Shown here: one piece after another, positions 27,129-34,733 of the stretch
Layout: every line of letters begins with the position of its first letter
Numbering within the stretch: the stretch's first letter is position 1
Assembly (NCBI GenBank): GCA_902775475.1
Contig: CACYME010000023.1
Span: 1 to 64,000 of the forward strand
Direction: 5' to 3'
Source: an uncultured Prevotellaceae bacterium
GTDB lineage: Bacteria > Bacteroidota > Bacteroidia > Bacteroidales > Bacteroidaceae
Length of the DNA: 64,000 nt
Notes under the pieces: generated by a model
The model's database searches: none
What the model saw: only the letters and a program-made list of their open reading frames with translations
What the model was told of the DNA's origin: nothing
Position numbers and translations under genes: made by a program

Positions 27129-27160
27129 CAAAAGTACGAAAAAGCCTGCGAAGCACCAAA
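27129..27160 (-). promoter_or_regulatory. Promoter of the tandem GH43 gene
   Basis: Minus strand: TTTG (27157-27160), 20-bp spacer, TACTTTTG (27129-27136). It is back-to-back with the plus-strand promoter 17 bp away. Confidence 0.82.
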
Positions 27161-27176
27161 TAATTTCTTATGATTC

Positions 27177-27208
27177 TTTGGCTGTTCAGCGGATTTTTCT
27201 TATTTTTG
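27177..27208 (+). promoter_or_regulatory. Promoter of the single-domain GH43-like gene
   Basis: TTTG (27177-27180), 20-bp spacer, TATTTTTG (27201-27208), 33 bp before the ATG. Confidence 0.82.
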
Positions 27209-27240
27209 CATCAATTAAGTTGAATAAAACGGATTTATCG

Positions 27241-28287
27241 ATGAAAAAAACTCTGATTGCATCTGCATTGCTGGCTATAGCAGCAATGACAGCATCGGCC
27301 CAGAACATGGTGAAGGGCGACTACGGCTATCTGTACTGCCACATGAGCGACGGCGGTGAATACACCGCCTATGCCCTGAGCCGCGACGGTTATCATTACG
27401 AGGATATCATTGGCGGCAAGGCCGTCATCGACCCGAAGGTGCACGCCCGCATCGAAGGCGGTCAGCGCGATGCCTACGTCACTCGCTCGTGGGATGGCAA
27501 GGGCTATGTCATGGTCACTACGGATATGTGCGTAGCCCAGTCGAAGAAGTGGGACAACTACGGCATCGACCTGATGAAGAGCAAGGACCTCATCCACTGG
27601 AAGAGCGTCACCTTCGACTACCGCAAGGGTACCAGCATCTTCTGCAACCCTGGGGCCGAGAGCGTCTACAAGGACTGGTCGACCATCAACCGCGTGTGGG
27701 CGCCGCAGATTTTCTGGGACCCCGACTATGTGTGGGAGAATGGCGAACGTGGCGGCTACATGATTTACTACAGCATGCTGAACCGCCCCGAGGAGGGTTA
27801 CGACCGCATGTACTACAGCTATGCCGATAAGTCGTTTACGAAGTTGACGCAGCCCCGCCTGCTCTTCGACTGGGGCTATGCCACCATCGATGCCGACATC
27901 AACCTGCTCAGCGACGGGCTCTACCACATGCTGATTAAGAAAGAAGGCGGTAAGCCCGGCATCTATACCGCTACGTCGAAGCATCTGACCAGTGGATGGG
28001 GTGAGCCTGTGGAGAACGACTACGTCTCGTTCGAGGGCAAGAAGAAATGCGAGGGCTCAAGCGCTTTCCAGCTCATTGGCGACAAGACGTGGCGCGTGGC
28101 CTATATCCAGTACAGCGACCGCCCCAAGCACTACCGCATCTGCAAGGCCGACGAGAACCTGCGCAACTTCCACGACCCCGTCGACATCGAGGGCGTCACC
28201 GGTCCGCAGCACGGCTCCTTCATGCGCCTGACGAAGAAGGAGTATAAGCGGCTGCAGAAGTGGAGCGCCAAGCAGCAGATGAAGTGA
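27241..28287 (+). CDS. Exported GH43-like beta-propeller protein
   Basis: 348 residues. The signal peptide ends TASAQ at about 21. The rest is one five-bladed propeller of GH43/GH32-like type: AYALSRDGYHYEDI, GKGYVMVTTDM, WAPQIFWDPDYVWENG and GYATIDADINLLSDG. It is similar in layout to the first domain of the divergently transcribed tandem GH43, suggesting a duplication within this locus. An Asp at the usual base position is plausible (QRDAYVT), but I cannot assign all catalytic residues. I start at 27241 because the promoter lies just upstream; the longer frame begins before it. Confidence 0.83.
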   Translation: MKKTLIASALLAIAAMTASAQNMVKGDYGYLYCHMSDGGEYTAYALSRDGYHYEDIIGGKAVIDPKVHARIEGGQRDAYVTRSWDGKGYVMVTTDMCVAQSKKWDNYGIDLMKSKDLIHWKSVTFDYRKGTSIFCNPGAESVYKDWSTINRVWAPQIFWDPDYVWENGERGGYMIYYSMLNRPEEGYDRMYYSYADKSFTKLTQPRLLFDWGYATIDADINLLSDGLYHMLIKKEGGKPGIYTATSKHLTSGWGEPVENDYVSFEGKKKCEGSSAFQLIGDKTWRVAYIQYSDRPKHYRICKADENLRNFHDPVDIEGVTGPQHGSFMRLTKKEYKRLQKWSAKQQMK

Positions 28288-28362
28288 GTTCATCATCGAC
28301 GAGAAATACGGGGGTAACCAGGGCAATGGAAACCCCATCTTGTGGCACCGATTTGCATGGCT

Positions 28363-28790
28363 CATTTTTTTTGAACAAAATTGACAAAATGGCCATTTTA
28401 AGCCTCCATATTTCGAGAATTCTCCACGAAAACAACTTTTGGACGAAAAAACACACGTTTTTTGAGGGTTTACTAAACGGTTGATTGACAGTTGGTTGGC
28501 TCAATTTCGGCAAAAAATGACCTTCGTTGCGAAAAAAAAGTCAACGCCTTTTGAAAATTTGGCGTTGACTTTTGAAAATTTGGCGTGCTTACAAAAACGC
28601 GAAAAGTAGCAAAATTTGAGCAAAAAACCTGCACAAAAGTAGGGTATGTGTGCAAATTTTGGCCTTCTGCGCCTCGTTTTTTCATCGGGAGAGGGTTGGA
28701 AGAGGGGTCAAAACGGCCATTTTTCGTGCAAAATTGCTTCGTCGCCGTGAACAAAATTTTCTGTGAAAAATATTGACATTTTGAATAAAA
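28363..28790. repeat. Three-copy non-coding element, copy B
   Basis: It lies in the convergent gap between the GH43-like gene and susA, same orientation as copies A and C. It opens TTGACAAAATGGCCATTTTA. The hairpin is at 28536-28573 (AAAAGTCAACGCC, loop TTTTGAAAATTT, GGCGTTGACTTTT), then GGCGTGCTTAC, then the dyad at 28630-28654 (TGCACA-N13-TGTGCA), then AAAACGGCCATTTTTCG, GCTTCGTCGCCGTGA and AATATTGACATTTTGA. The loop is the exact reverse complement of the loop in copy A. No supported reading frame. Confidence 0.88.
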
Positions 28791-28830
28791 ATGAGCTATA
28801 TAGTTGACCTTACGCCCATCCCTCTCACTG

Positions 28831-28871
28831 CTGCAACTGCTGTTCGAAAACAGCGATGTACCGCCAGCGGT
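28831..28871. repeat. REP-like double hairpin, copy 1
   Basis: GCTGTTCGAAAACAGC and ACCGCCAGCGGT hairpins in tandem. The same order of motifs (CTGTTCGAAAA, TGTACCGC, AGCGGT) recurs at 34314-34351. Confidence 0.7.
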
Positions 28872-28976
28872 AAGTCTATATAAACCCTGGGGCAACCAAA
28901 CCTTGAATAATGGTCGAGCGGTAAATCTCATTTGCTCTCTGCGTCTCTGCGCGATTCCCAAGTCTTCACTTTGTTT

Positions 28977-30953
28977 TTAGTTCAGTTCAAGAATGAGGCT
29001 CTGCCGGGGCTTCAGCTGCAGGTCCTTGGTCAGGTCGTAGTAGCGGCCGGTGAGGACGTCCTTGGCGCGTGTGGTGCTGCCGATGACCTCGGCGTAGCGG
29101 CTGACGGGCATGGTGGCCGTCTTCGATGTGCCGTTGAGGATGGTGAGCACGGTGAACCTGACGAAGTGGCTGGGCTGGTCGAGGGCATGGTCTTCAAACT
29201 GGCGGGCGATGACGTAGACGCCGCCGAAGGGGATGAACTGCTTCATCGTGCCCTTCGTGATGGCCTTGTTGCCCTGTCGCCAGTGGAGCAGTCGGCTGAG
29301 CCAGCCGAACATCTGCTGCTCGGCCTTGGTGCGTCCCTCGCGGGTGAAGGCGTTGTGCTTGTCGCCGGGGAAGCCGCCGGGGAAGTCCTTGCGCACGTTG
29401 CCGTCGGTCACCTCCTTCGTGCCGTTCATCATAATCTCCGTGCCGTAGTAGAGTTGCGGGATGCGGTTCGTGGTGAGCAGCAGCGCCAGTGCCTGCTTCA
29501 GCATCAGCGAGTCACGCCCGGTGCCGAGGAAGCGGTCGGTGTCGTGGTTCTCGATGAAGGCGAGCACCGACGACGGGGTGGGGTAGAGGTAGTCGTAGAC
29601 GAACGAGTTGTACAGGCGGTTCAGTCCCTGCCACCAGCCGTCGGTTTCTTCGTTCTTGGCCTGCGAGAGCTTGTCGAAGAACGAGAAGTCCATGACGGTC
29701 TTCAGGTAGGAGTTCTGGTCGCTTAGCCTGGAGTCCTTCTGCCAGGCGGCGGTGTAGGCCGGCTCCGTCACCCACGTCTCGCCCACGGTGTTGAAGTTGG
29801 GGTATTCCTCGTCGAGTTCCTTCATCCACTGGGCCATCTCCTCGCGGAAGGCGTAGGGGTAGGTGTCCATGCGGATGCCGTCGATGCAGGCCGTCTCAAT
29901 CCACCATTCCGAGTTCTGAATCAGGTAGCGCATCAGGTGCGGGTTGTGCTGGTTCAGGTCGGGCATCGAGGGCACGAACCAGCCTTCGGTTGTCTCGCGC
30001 AGGTCTATTTTCGAGGCGTAGGGGTCCACGACGGGTGTCAGCTTGTAGCTCGTCTGCAGGTACTTGCTCTCCTTGGCACTCTCGCCGAACCCTGTCATGG
30101 GGTCGTGGCCGTTGTCCTTTGGCTCGCTGAGCCAGTCGGGCGTGTTCAGCCAGTCCTTCGACGGCATGTCGCTTACCCACGGATGCTCAAAGCCGCAGTG
30201 GTTGAAAATCATGTCCATCACCACCTTCAGCCCCTTGGCGTGGGCGTCGCTGATGAGTCGGCAGTAGTCGTCGTTGGTGCCGAAGCGCGGGTCCACGCGG
30301 TAGTAGTCCGTGGTGGCATAGCCGTGGTAGGTGGAGAAGCCGTTCTCCGAGTCGGGCGAGTTGTTCTCCAGCACGGGCGTGAACCACAGGGCGGTGACGC
30401 CCAGCTCGTTGAAGTAGTCCAGATGCTGGCGGATGCCCTCCATGTCGCCGCCGTGTCGGAGCGAAGGCTGCGAGCGGTCCTCGCGGTAGGCATTCATGCC
30501 GCTGATGGGCTTCGAGTGGTCCATGCCCTGCGCGAAGCGGTCGGGCATGAGCAGGTAGAGCACGTCGCTGATGTCGAAGCCCCGGTGCTCCTCGCCCTTC
30601 ATCTTGCGCTGCTTCAGCTGGTAGCTGGCCTTCAGCGCCTTGTTCTTCTCGGTTCTGAAGGTCAGCGTCATCGTTCCTGGCTGAGCCTGGCCGATGTTCA
30701 GGTAGACGAAGAGATAGTTCGGCGAGTCGAGGCGCACCACACTGTCGATGCTGACGCCCGGATAGTCGGTGGTGACGTCGGTCGTGCTGGCGATGCCGGG
30801 CCCGTAGACCATCAGCTGCAGGCGTGGATTCTTCATGCCCACGAACCAGTCGGTGGGGTCGATGCGGCTGATGGCCGGCTTCTGTGCTTTGGCTGCACTC
30901 ATGATGGTTGTTACGCTCATCAGTAGTAGGAGGCTTAGTAATACTTGTTTCAT
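28977..30953 (-). CDS. susA: GH13 neopullulanase / cyclomaltodextrinase, SusA-like
   Basis: 658 residues. The signal peptide is at about 1-20. An N-terminal immunoglobulin-like cyclomaltodextrinase_N domain (about 25-115) is followed by the alpha-amylase barrel and C-terminal beta domain. Catalytic residues are D363 (GIRMDTYPYAF), E392 (TVGETWVTEPAY) and D471 (FIENHDTDRFLG). It cleaves pullulan, cyclodextrins and maltodextrins in the periplasm, the role of SusA in the Bacteroides starch system. It lies 19 kb from the malQ/susB operon and has its own promoter, so the starch genes are split here; no SusC, SusD or SusR of that system is adjacent. Confidence 0.93.
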   Translation of the reverse strand: MKQVLLSLLLLMSVTTIMSAAKAQKPAISRIDPTDWFVGMKNPRLQLMVYGPGIASTTDVTTDYPGVSIDSVVRLDSPNYLFVYLNIGQAQPGTMTLTFRTEKNKALKASYQLKQRKMKGEEHRGFDISDVLYLLMPDRFAQGMDHSKPISGMNAYREDRSQPSLRHGGDMEGIRQHLDYFNELGVTALWFTPVLENNSPDSENGFSTYHGYATTDYYRVDPRFGTNDDYCRLISDAHAKGLKVVMDMIFNHCGFEHPWVSDMPSKDWLNTPDWLSEPKDNGHDPMTGFGESAKESKYLQTSYKLTPVVDPYASKIDLRETTEGWFVPSMPDLNQHNPHLMRYLIQNSEWWIETACIDGIRMDTYPYAFREEMAQWMKELDEEYPNFNTVGETWVTEPAYTAAWQKDSRLSDQNSYLKTVMDFSFFDKLSQAKNEETDGWWQGLNRLYNSFVYDYLYPTPSSVLAFIENHDTDRFLGTGRDSLMLKQALALLLTTNRIPQLYYGTEIMMNGTKEVTDGNVRKDFPGGFPGDKHNAFTREGRTKAEQQMFGWLSRLLHWRQGNKAITKGTMKQFIPFGGVYVIARQFEDHALDQPSHFVRFTVLTILNGTSKTATMPVSRYAEVIGSTTRAKDVLTGRYYDLTKDLQLKPRQSLILELN

Positions 30954-30979
30954 AATGGTTTGTTGTGACGGTTAGGCTG

Positions 30980-30987
30980 CAAAGGTA
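30980..30987 (-). promoter_or_regulatory. -7 element of the susA promoter
   Basis: Minus strand TACCTTTG, 26 bp before the ATG. The -33 region is not consensus. Confidence 0.7.
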
Positions 30988-31113
30988 CTCATTATTTATT
31001 ATCGCGTGCGCGAAGCAGGTCTTTTTTCGTTTGCATTCGCTGCTAAAACGATTGCACAGATTTGCTCTTGTCAAAAAACAAAGGAAATCGAGCAATTATT
31101 TATTGCGATTTTC

Positions 31114-31144
31114 TTGCGATAAATCAATTAATTGCGTACCTTTG
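31114..31144 (+). promoter_or_regulatory. Promoter of the large secreted tail protein
   Basis: TTG (31114-31116), 20-bp spacer, TACCTTTG (31137-31144), 41 bp before the ATG. Confidence 0.8.
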
Positions 31145-31185
31145 CACCCGAAAATCCTATTTTATTAACTAATTTATTATAACTT

Positions 31186-34146
31186 ATGAAGAAAAGACTA
31201 CTCATGATTGCAGCTCTCATGCTGACGTTCGTTGGCAGCTCGTTCGCCCTGAACGTGGGCGACTATGCCTACAACAAGACGCAGAGGCTGAAGATCACCG
31301 GCGCGAACCTGGTGACCAATGGTAACTTCGCCAATGCCCGCGACGGCTGGACCGACGCTGAGGGCAATGCGCTGAGCGCTGAGATTTGGGACTTCGTCGA
31401 GGGTGTAGGCCCCAACGGCGAGAACGTGCTTCAGAGCCTGGGCTCCGGCTCCGCCCTGTGCAACAAGTGGGTGCTGCCCGAGGCTGGCGGCTATGTCGTG
31501 AAGTACGACATCAAGGGTTCCACCACGAATGCTATCCGTACCTCTTCCGTAGGTGCTAACTATTGCGACTTCTTCCTCAACACCGACGGTGCTCTGACTA
31601 AAGTGGCTTCCACCGAAGAGGCTCCCGTGGTCAGCGTGGCTGCCGAGGGCGTGGGCTACAAGGACGAGTGGCAGACCATCGTCTACTACTTCACTGGCGA
31701 TGCCGGCCAGAACCTGGTGATGCACTTCGAGCAGCTGCCCGCTGAGACGATGATTACCAACGTCGAGGTCTATCCCGCCGTCGAGGTCTACGACATCCGC
31801 GCCTTGCAGCGCAAGCTCAGCTATGTTGACGCCCTGCTGGCCAGCGATGCCTTCCCCGAGGACGTGACCACCGAGAGTGGCAGCTTCCTGGAGATGGTTG
31901 AGCTCATCCGCGAGTGGGTGACCAATGACGACCCCATGCTCGAGAGCAAGGAGGAGGTAGAGGGCATGATGGCCGAGTACGAGCCCGCCCTGCAGGCTTT
32001 CCTCGATGCCAACTCTGCCGACCTGCTGGCCGGTGAGAAGCGCTGGTCGGCCTACGGCGACACCCGTAAGGCCAACGACTGGGGCAACTGGCACGGCTCT
32101 GGCGGCCGCTGGTTCCACATCAACAATGGCGGTAGCAACATGATTACCGACAACGGCGACGAGATTGGTCACCGTCTGCAGGGTGGTAACGCTCCCGGTG
32201 CTGCCTGCATGCACTACACCGTCACTCCCGTCCGTTCGGGCCGCATCCTCTTCTCGCTCGACATCCTGGGTCACTACATGGCCAACACCACCAGCAGCTG
32301 GGGTAACTATGTGGCCGACTGGAACCGCGACTTCAAGGGTGTCACCTTCTACGGTGGCCGCGACACGCTGTGGACCGATGCCGACGTGATTGCCGCTTCG
32401 CAGAACACGAAGGTCGACTGCGGCGTCATCAGCACCCAGTATGCCCAGAAGTTCGTCGTCATCATCGACGTTGAGAAGGACGTTCCCTACACCTTCGGTA
32501 TCAGCTACGTGCCCGATCCCGACGTGACCGGCAAGTATGGTTCCAACGTGAACATCGCCAACCCGCAGCTGCGCCTCATCGGCGTGTCGCAGCAGCAGCT
32601 CGACTACGAGCAGGAGGTTTCCGACATCGCTACCCAGCAGGCTGAGCTGGCTTCGCGCATCGCTACTGCCTTGGAGAAGGCCGCCCTGGCCAAGAGCGAC
32701 GGCTTCCCCTGGGGACATGCCGACCTGAACGCCGCCATTGAGGAGGCACAGGCAGTGCTCGAGGCTTCCTACGCCTACATGAAGGACGGTGAGGTCATCG
32801 ACGAAGAGGGCATCAAGGACCTGCTCTTCACCGAGGGCAACACCAAGGAGTCGGCCACGGTGCTGGCCAGCGTGAACGCCATCAAGCGTGCCTGGGAGGC
32901 TTACGAGAGCCTGAACGCTTCTTACACCGGCCTGCAGGCCAAGGTGGCTGAGGCCCAGGCCGTGCTCGATGCCAACGTGGGCAAGGGCAGCGCTGAGCGC
33001 CGCACCCTGCTCGAGGGCCTTGTGGCTGATGCCAACGCCATGATTGCCGCTACTGGCGACGAGAGCGAGAAGGAGGCCTTCGACGCCCGTTCCGCTGAGA
33101 TTTCCGATGCTATTGCCAGCTTCCTGAACTCGCTGACCAGCTATGCCGAGCCTTCGCTGCAGACTATTCAGAGCCCCAACCCCGAGTCCTACAATGCCGC
33201 TGGATGGACCTTCTCGGAGAATGTCTCTGGTAAGGAGCAGTTCAAGCGTGCCACCCAAGGTAGCGGCTGGCGTGCTGGCTACTACACCGCCGTATGGCGT
33301 GGCAACTCCGCTTCGCCGCAGAGCAAGATGGTGCAGACGAAGACCATCACCGATGCTGGCGTCTATGCTTTCATGGCTAACGTGGAGGCTACCAACGAGA
33401 ACTATGCCAACCACATTGGTATGGCCACGCTCATCGATGCTGATCCCGACAATGGAATCGTGGCTGATACTATCTTCAACAAGTCGGAAGTGAAGCTGTT
33501 CTTCGGCGAGACGGGTGTGCCCGACAGTGTGCGTACCATCAGCCGCCAGCGCCTGAACACGGGTAACCAGAATTCTGGTGCAGGCTCTGCTCTGGAGTCC
33601 TTCGGCTACGACGCCAACCAGTACGTGGTCTATCTGCTGAAGACCAACAACGAGCCCATGGAGGTGGAGTTCGGTCTGAGCAGCGTCGGTCAGATTGACA
33701 AGGCCGGTGCCAACAGCTACGGCTTCGGCGACACTGAGCTGTGGTACTATGGCGAGGAGGCTGCCTTCCGCACCGCTATGGTGGCCGATATGACTGCCCG
33801 CATCGCTGCCTGCCAGAAGGTGTTCGAGGAGAACTTCGACAACGAGGCCATCTCCACCTGGACTTCGCGCCTGCAGCGCCGTCTGGGCGATGCCAAGAGT
33901 GCCCTGCAGCAGACTGCTACCATTCAGGACCTCACCGCACTGGCTAACGCTACCTTCTTCGTCGAGGAGATTGTTGCCCACATCAATTCGATCATCGCTG
34001 ACATGAGCGGCATCTTCGCCGTGAACGCCGACGAGAACGTCGCTCCGATGCAGCGCGGCATCTACACGCTGAGCGGACAGAAGCTGAACGCAGCTCCTGA
34101 GAAGGGCTTCTACATCGAGAACGGCAAGAAGTACTTCGCCAAGTAA
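31186..34146 (+). CDS. Large secreted protein with alpha-helical middle and GLYI-type tail
   Basis: 986 residues. The signal peptide is at 1-21. The N-terminal ~200 residues and the regions ~280-470 and ~650-870 are beta-rich, carbohydrate-binding-like sandwiches (GNFANARDGWTD, WFHINNGGSNMITD, AGWTFSENVSGKEQ). Residues ~480-640 are Ala/Glu-rich helices resembling FIVAR-type spacers (AEAQAVLDANVGKGSAERR). The last ~35 residues contain GIYTLSGQKL and GFYIENGKKYFAK, the same kind of tail as the first gene in the window. No catalytic motif is recognised. It has its own promoter and terminator, and its very biased GC-rich codons suggest high expression. A surface or extracellular adhesin/binding role is inferred. 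Confidence 0.85.
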   Translation: MKKRLLMIAALMLTFVGSSFALNVGDYAYNKTQRLKITGANLVTNGNFANARDGWTDAEGNALSAEIWDFVEGVGPNGENVLQSLGSGSALCNKWVLPEAGGYVVKYDIKGSTTNAIRTSSVGANYCDFFLNTDGALTKVASTEEAPVVSVAAEGVGYKDEWQTIVYYFTGDAGQNLVMHFEQLPAETMITNVEVYPAVEVYDIRALQRKLSYVDALLASDAFPEDVTTESGSFLEMVELIREWVTNDDPMLESKEEVEGMMAEYEPALQAFLDANSADLLAGEKRWSAYGDTRKANDWGNWHGSGGRWFHINNGGSNMITDNGDEIGHRLQGGNAPGAACMHYTVTPVRSGRILFSLDILGHYMANTTSSWGNYVADWNRDFKGVTFYGGRDTLWTDADVIAASQNTKVDCGVISTQYAQKFVVIIDVEKDVPYTFGISYVPDPDVTGKYGSNVNIANPQLRLIGVSQQQLDYEQEVSDIATQQAELASRIATALEKAALAKSDGFPWGHADLNAAIEEAQAVLEASYAYMKDGEVIDEEGIKDLLFTEGNTKESATVLASVNAIKRAWEAYESLNASYTGLQAKVAEAQAVLDANVGKGSAERRTLLEGLVADANAMIAATGDESEKEAFDARSAEISDAIASFLNSLTSYAEPSLQTIQSPNPESYNAAGWTFSENVSGKEQFKRATQGSGWRAGYYTAVWRGNSASPQSKMVQTKTITDAGVYAFMANVEATNENYANHIGMATLIDADPDNGIVADTIFNKSEVKLFFGETGVPDSVRTISRQRLNTGNQNSGAGSALESFGYDANQYVVYLLKTNNEPMEVEFGLSSVGQIDKAGANSYGFGDTELWYYGEEAAFRTAMVADMTARIAACQKVFEENFDNEAISTWTSRLQRRLGDAKSALQQTATIQDLTALANATFFVEEIVAHINSIIADMSGIFAVNADENVAPMQRGIYTLSGQKLNAAPEKGFYIENGKKYFAK

Positions 34147-34175
34147 TCGCTCTTCCTGAAAAGAGACAAATACCC

Positions 34176-34216
34176 AAGGGGGTGTGCCACCAGCGTGCGT
34201 GGCGCACCCCCTTTCC
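34176..34216 (+). terminator. Probable terminator of the large secreted protein
   Basis: Arms AAGGGGGTGTGCCAC and GGCGCACCCCCTT form a strong hairpin; the trailing T-run is poor (TTTCCCGTTTT). Confidence 0.65.
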
Positions 34217-34313
34217 CGTTTTCGCACCCCTATTTATAAGTAGTTAGTAATCATTTAATAATAACTTGGTACAAAAAAAGTAGATGAACACAATTATTCA
34301 AGCTGTACGGTTG

Positions 34314-34351
34314 CTGCACTGTTCGAAAAAAACGCTGTACCGCAAAGCGGT
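34314..34351. repeat. REP-like double hairpin, copy 2
   Basis: CTGTTCGAAAAAAACGCTGT then ACCGCAAAGCGGT; partner of 28831-28871. It begins a ~350-bp non-coding stretch before the SusCD operon. Confidence 0.65.
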
Positions 34352-34456
34352 CTTTCCAAAGAAAGCCAAGCAGCTCGAAAGACCTCTCGCTTCCCCACAG
34401 CAGCAGGGATGCGAGGAAAAAGGCGGCGACAAATGGGGACCAGGCCACGCCGGAGC

Positions 34457-34565
34457 GGGAAAAAGGCCATGCCTTTTCCGTTGGCAGCGGACGGGGACGA
34501 TATTGGCAGCGGCCGCTGCCAATAATGGCAGCGGGCGGGAAAATTAATGGCAGCGCCCGCTGCCT
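34457..34565. repeat. Cluster of GGCAGCG hairpins
   Basis: Three structures in 110 bp: GGAAAAAGGC-CAT-GCCTTTTCC; a perfect 24-bp palindrome at 34502-34525 centred on GGCAGCGG/CCGCTGCC; and GGCAGCGGGCG (34528-34538) pairing with CGCCCGCTGCC (34555-34565). GGCAGCG occurs four times. It is unlike the surrounding sequence. The short frames here (for example 34284-34547) look like read-through of the repeats, not genes. Confidence 0.8.
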
Positions 34566-34641
34566 TCCCGAGCCGTTGGCGCATACACCGAAACGAATGC
34601 CCAAAAATTAAGGTATGATGTCAATAATTAAAGACCGTTTA

Positions 34642-34673
34642 TTTGGCTGTTTGCATTTTTTTGCTTATTTTTG
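34642..34673 (+). promoter_or_regulatory. Promoter of the FAS1-SusCD operon
   Basis: TTTG (34642-34645), 20-bp spacer, TATTTTTG (34666-34673), leaving a ~50-nt leader before the first ATG. It is the only consensus promoter I found for the seven-gene cluster. Confidence 0.82.
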
Positions 34674-34733
34674 CACACGAAAAAGAATCTACGAAAACAA
34701 TAAATATCAATATTAGCTAATAAAAACCTTTTT

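Noticed and set aside
31198-34227. 1,009-codon open frame antisense to the large secreted protein
   Set aside because: The plus-strand gene has a signal peptide, a recognised tail, a promoter and a terminator. The antisense frame is a by-product of biased GC-rich codons, with low-complexity Val/Gly/His/Leu composition.
34284-34547. 87-codon plus-strand frame before the SusCD operon
   Set aside because: It consists of REP-like hairpins and GGCAGCG palindromes and ends inside them.
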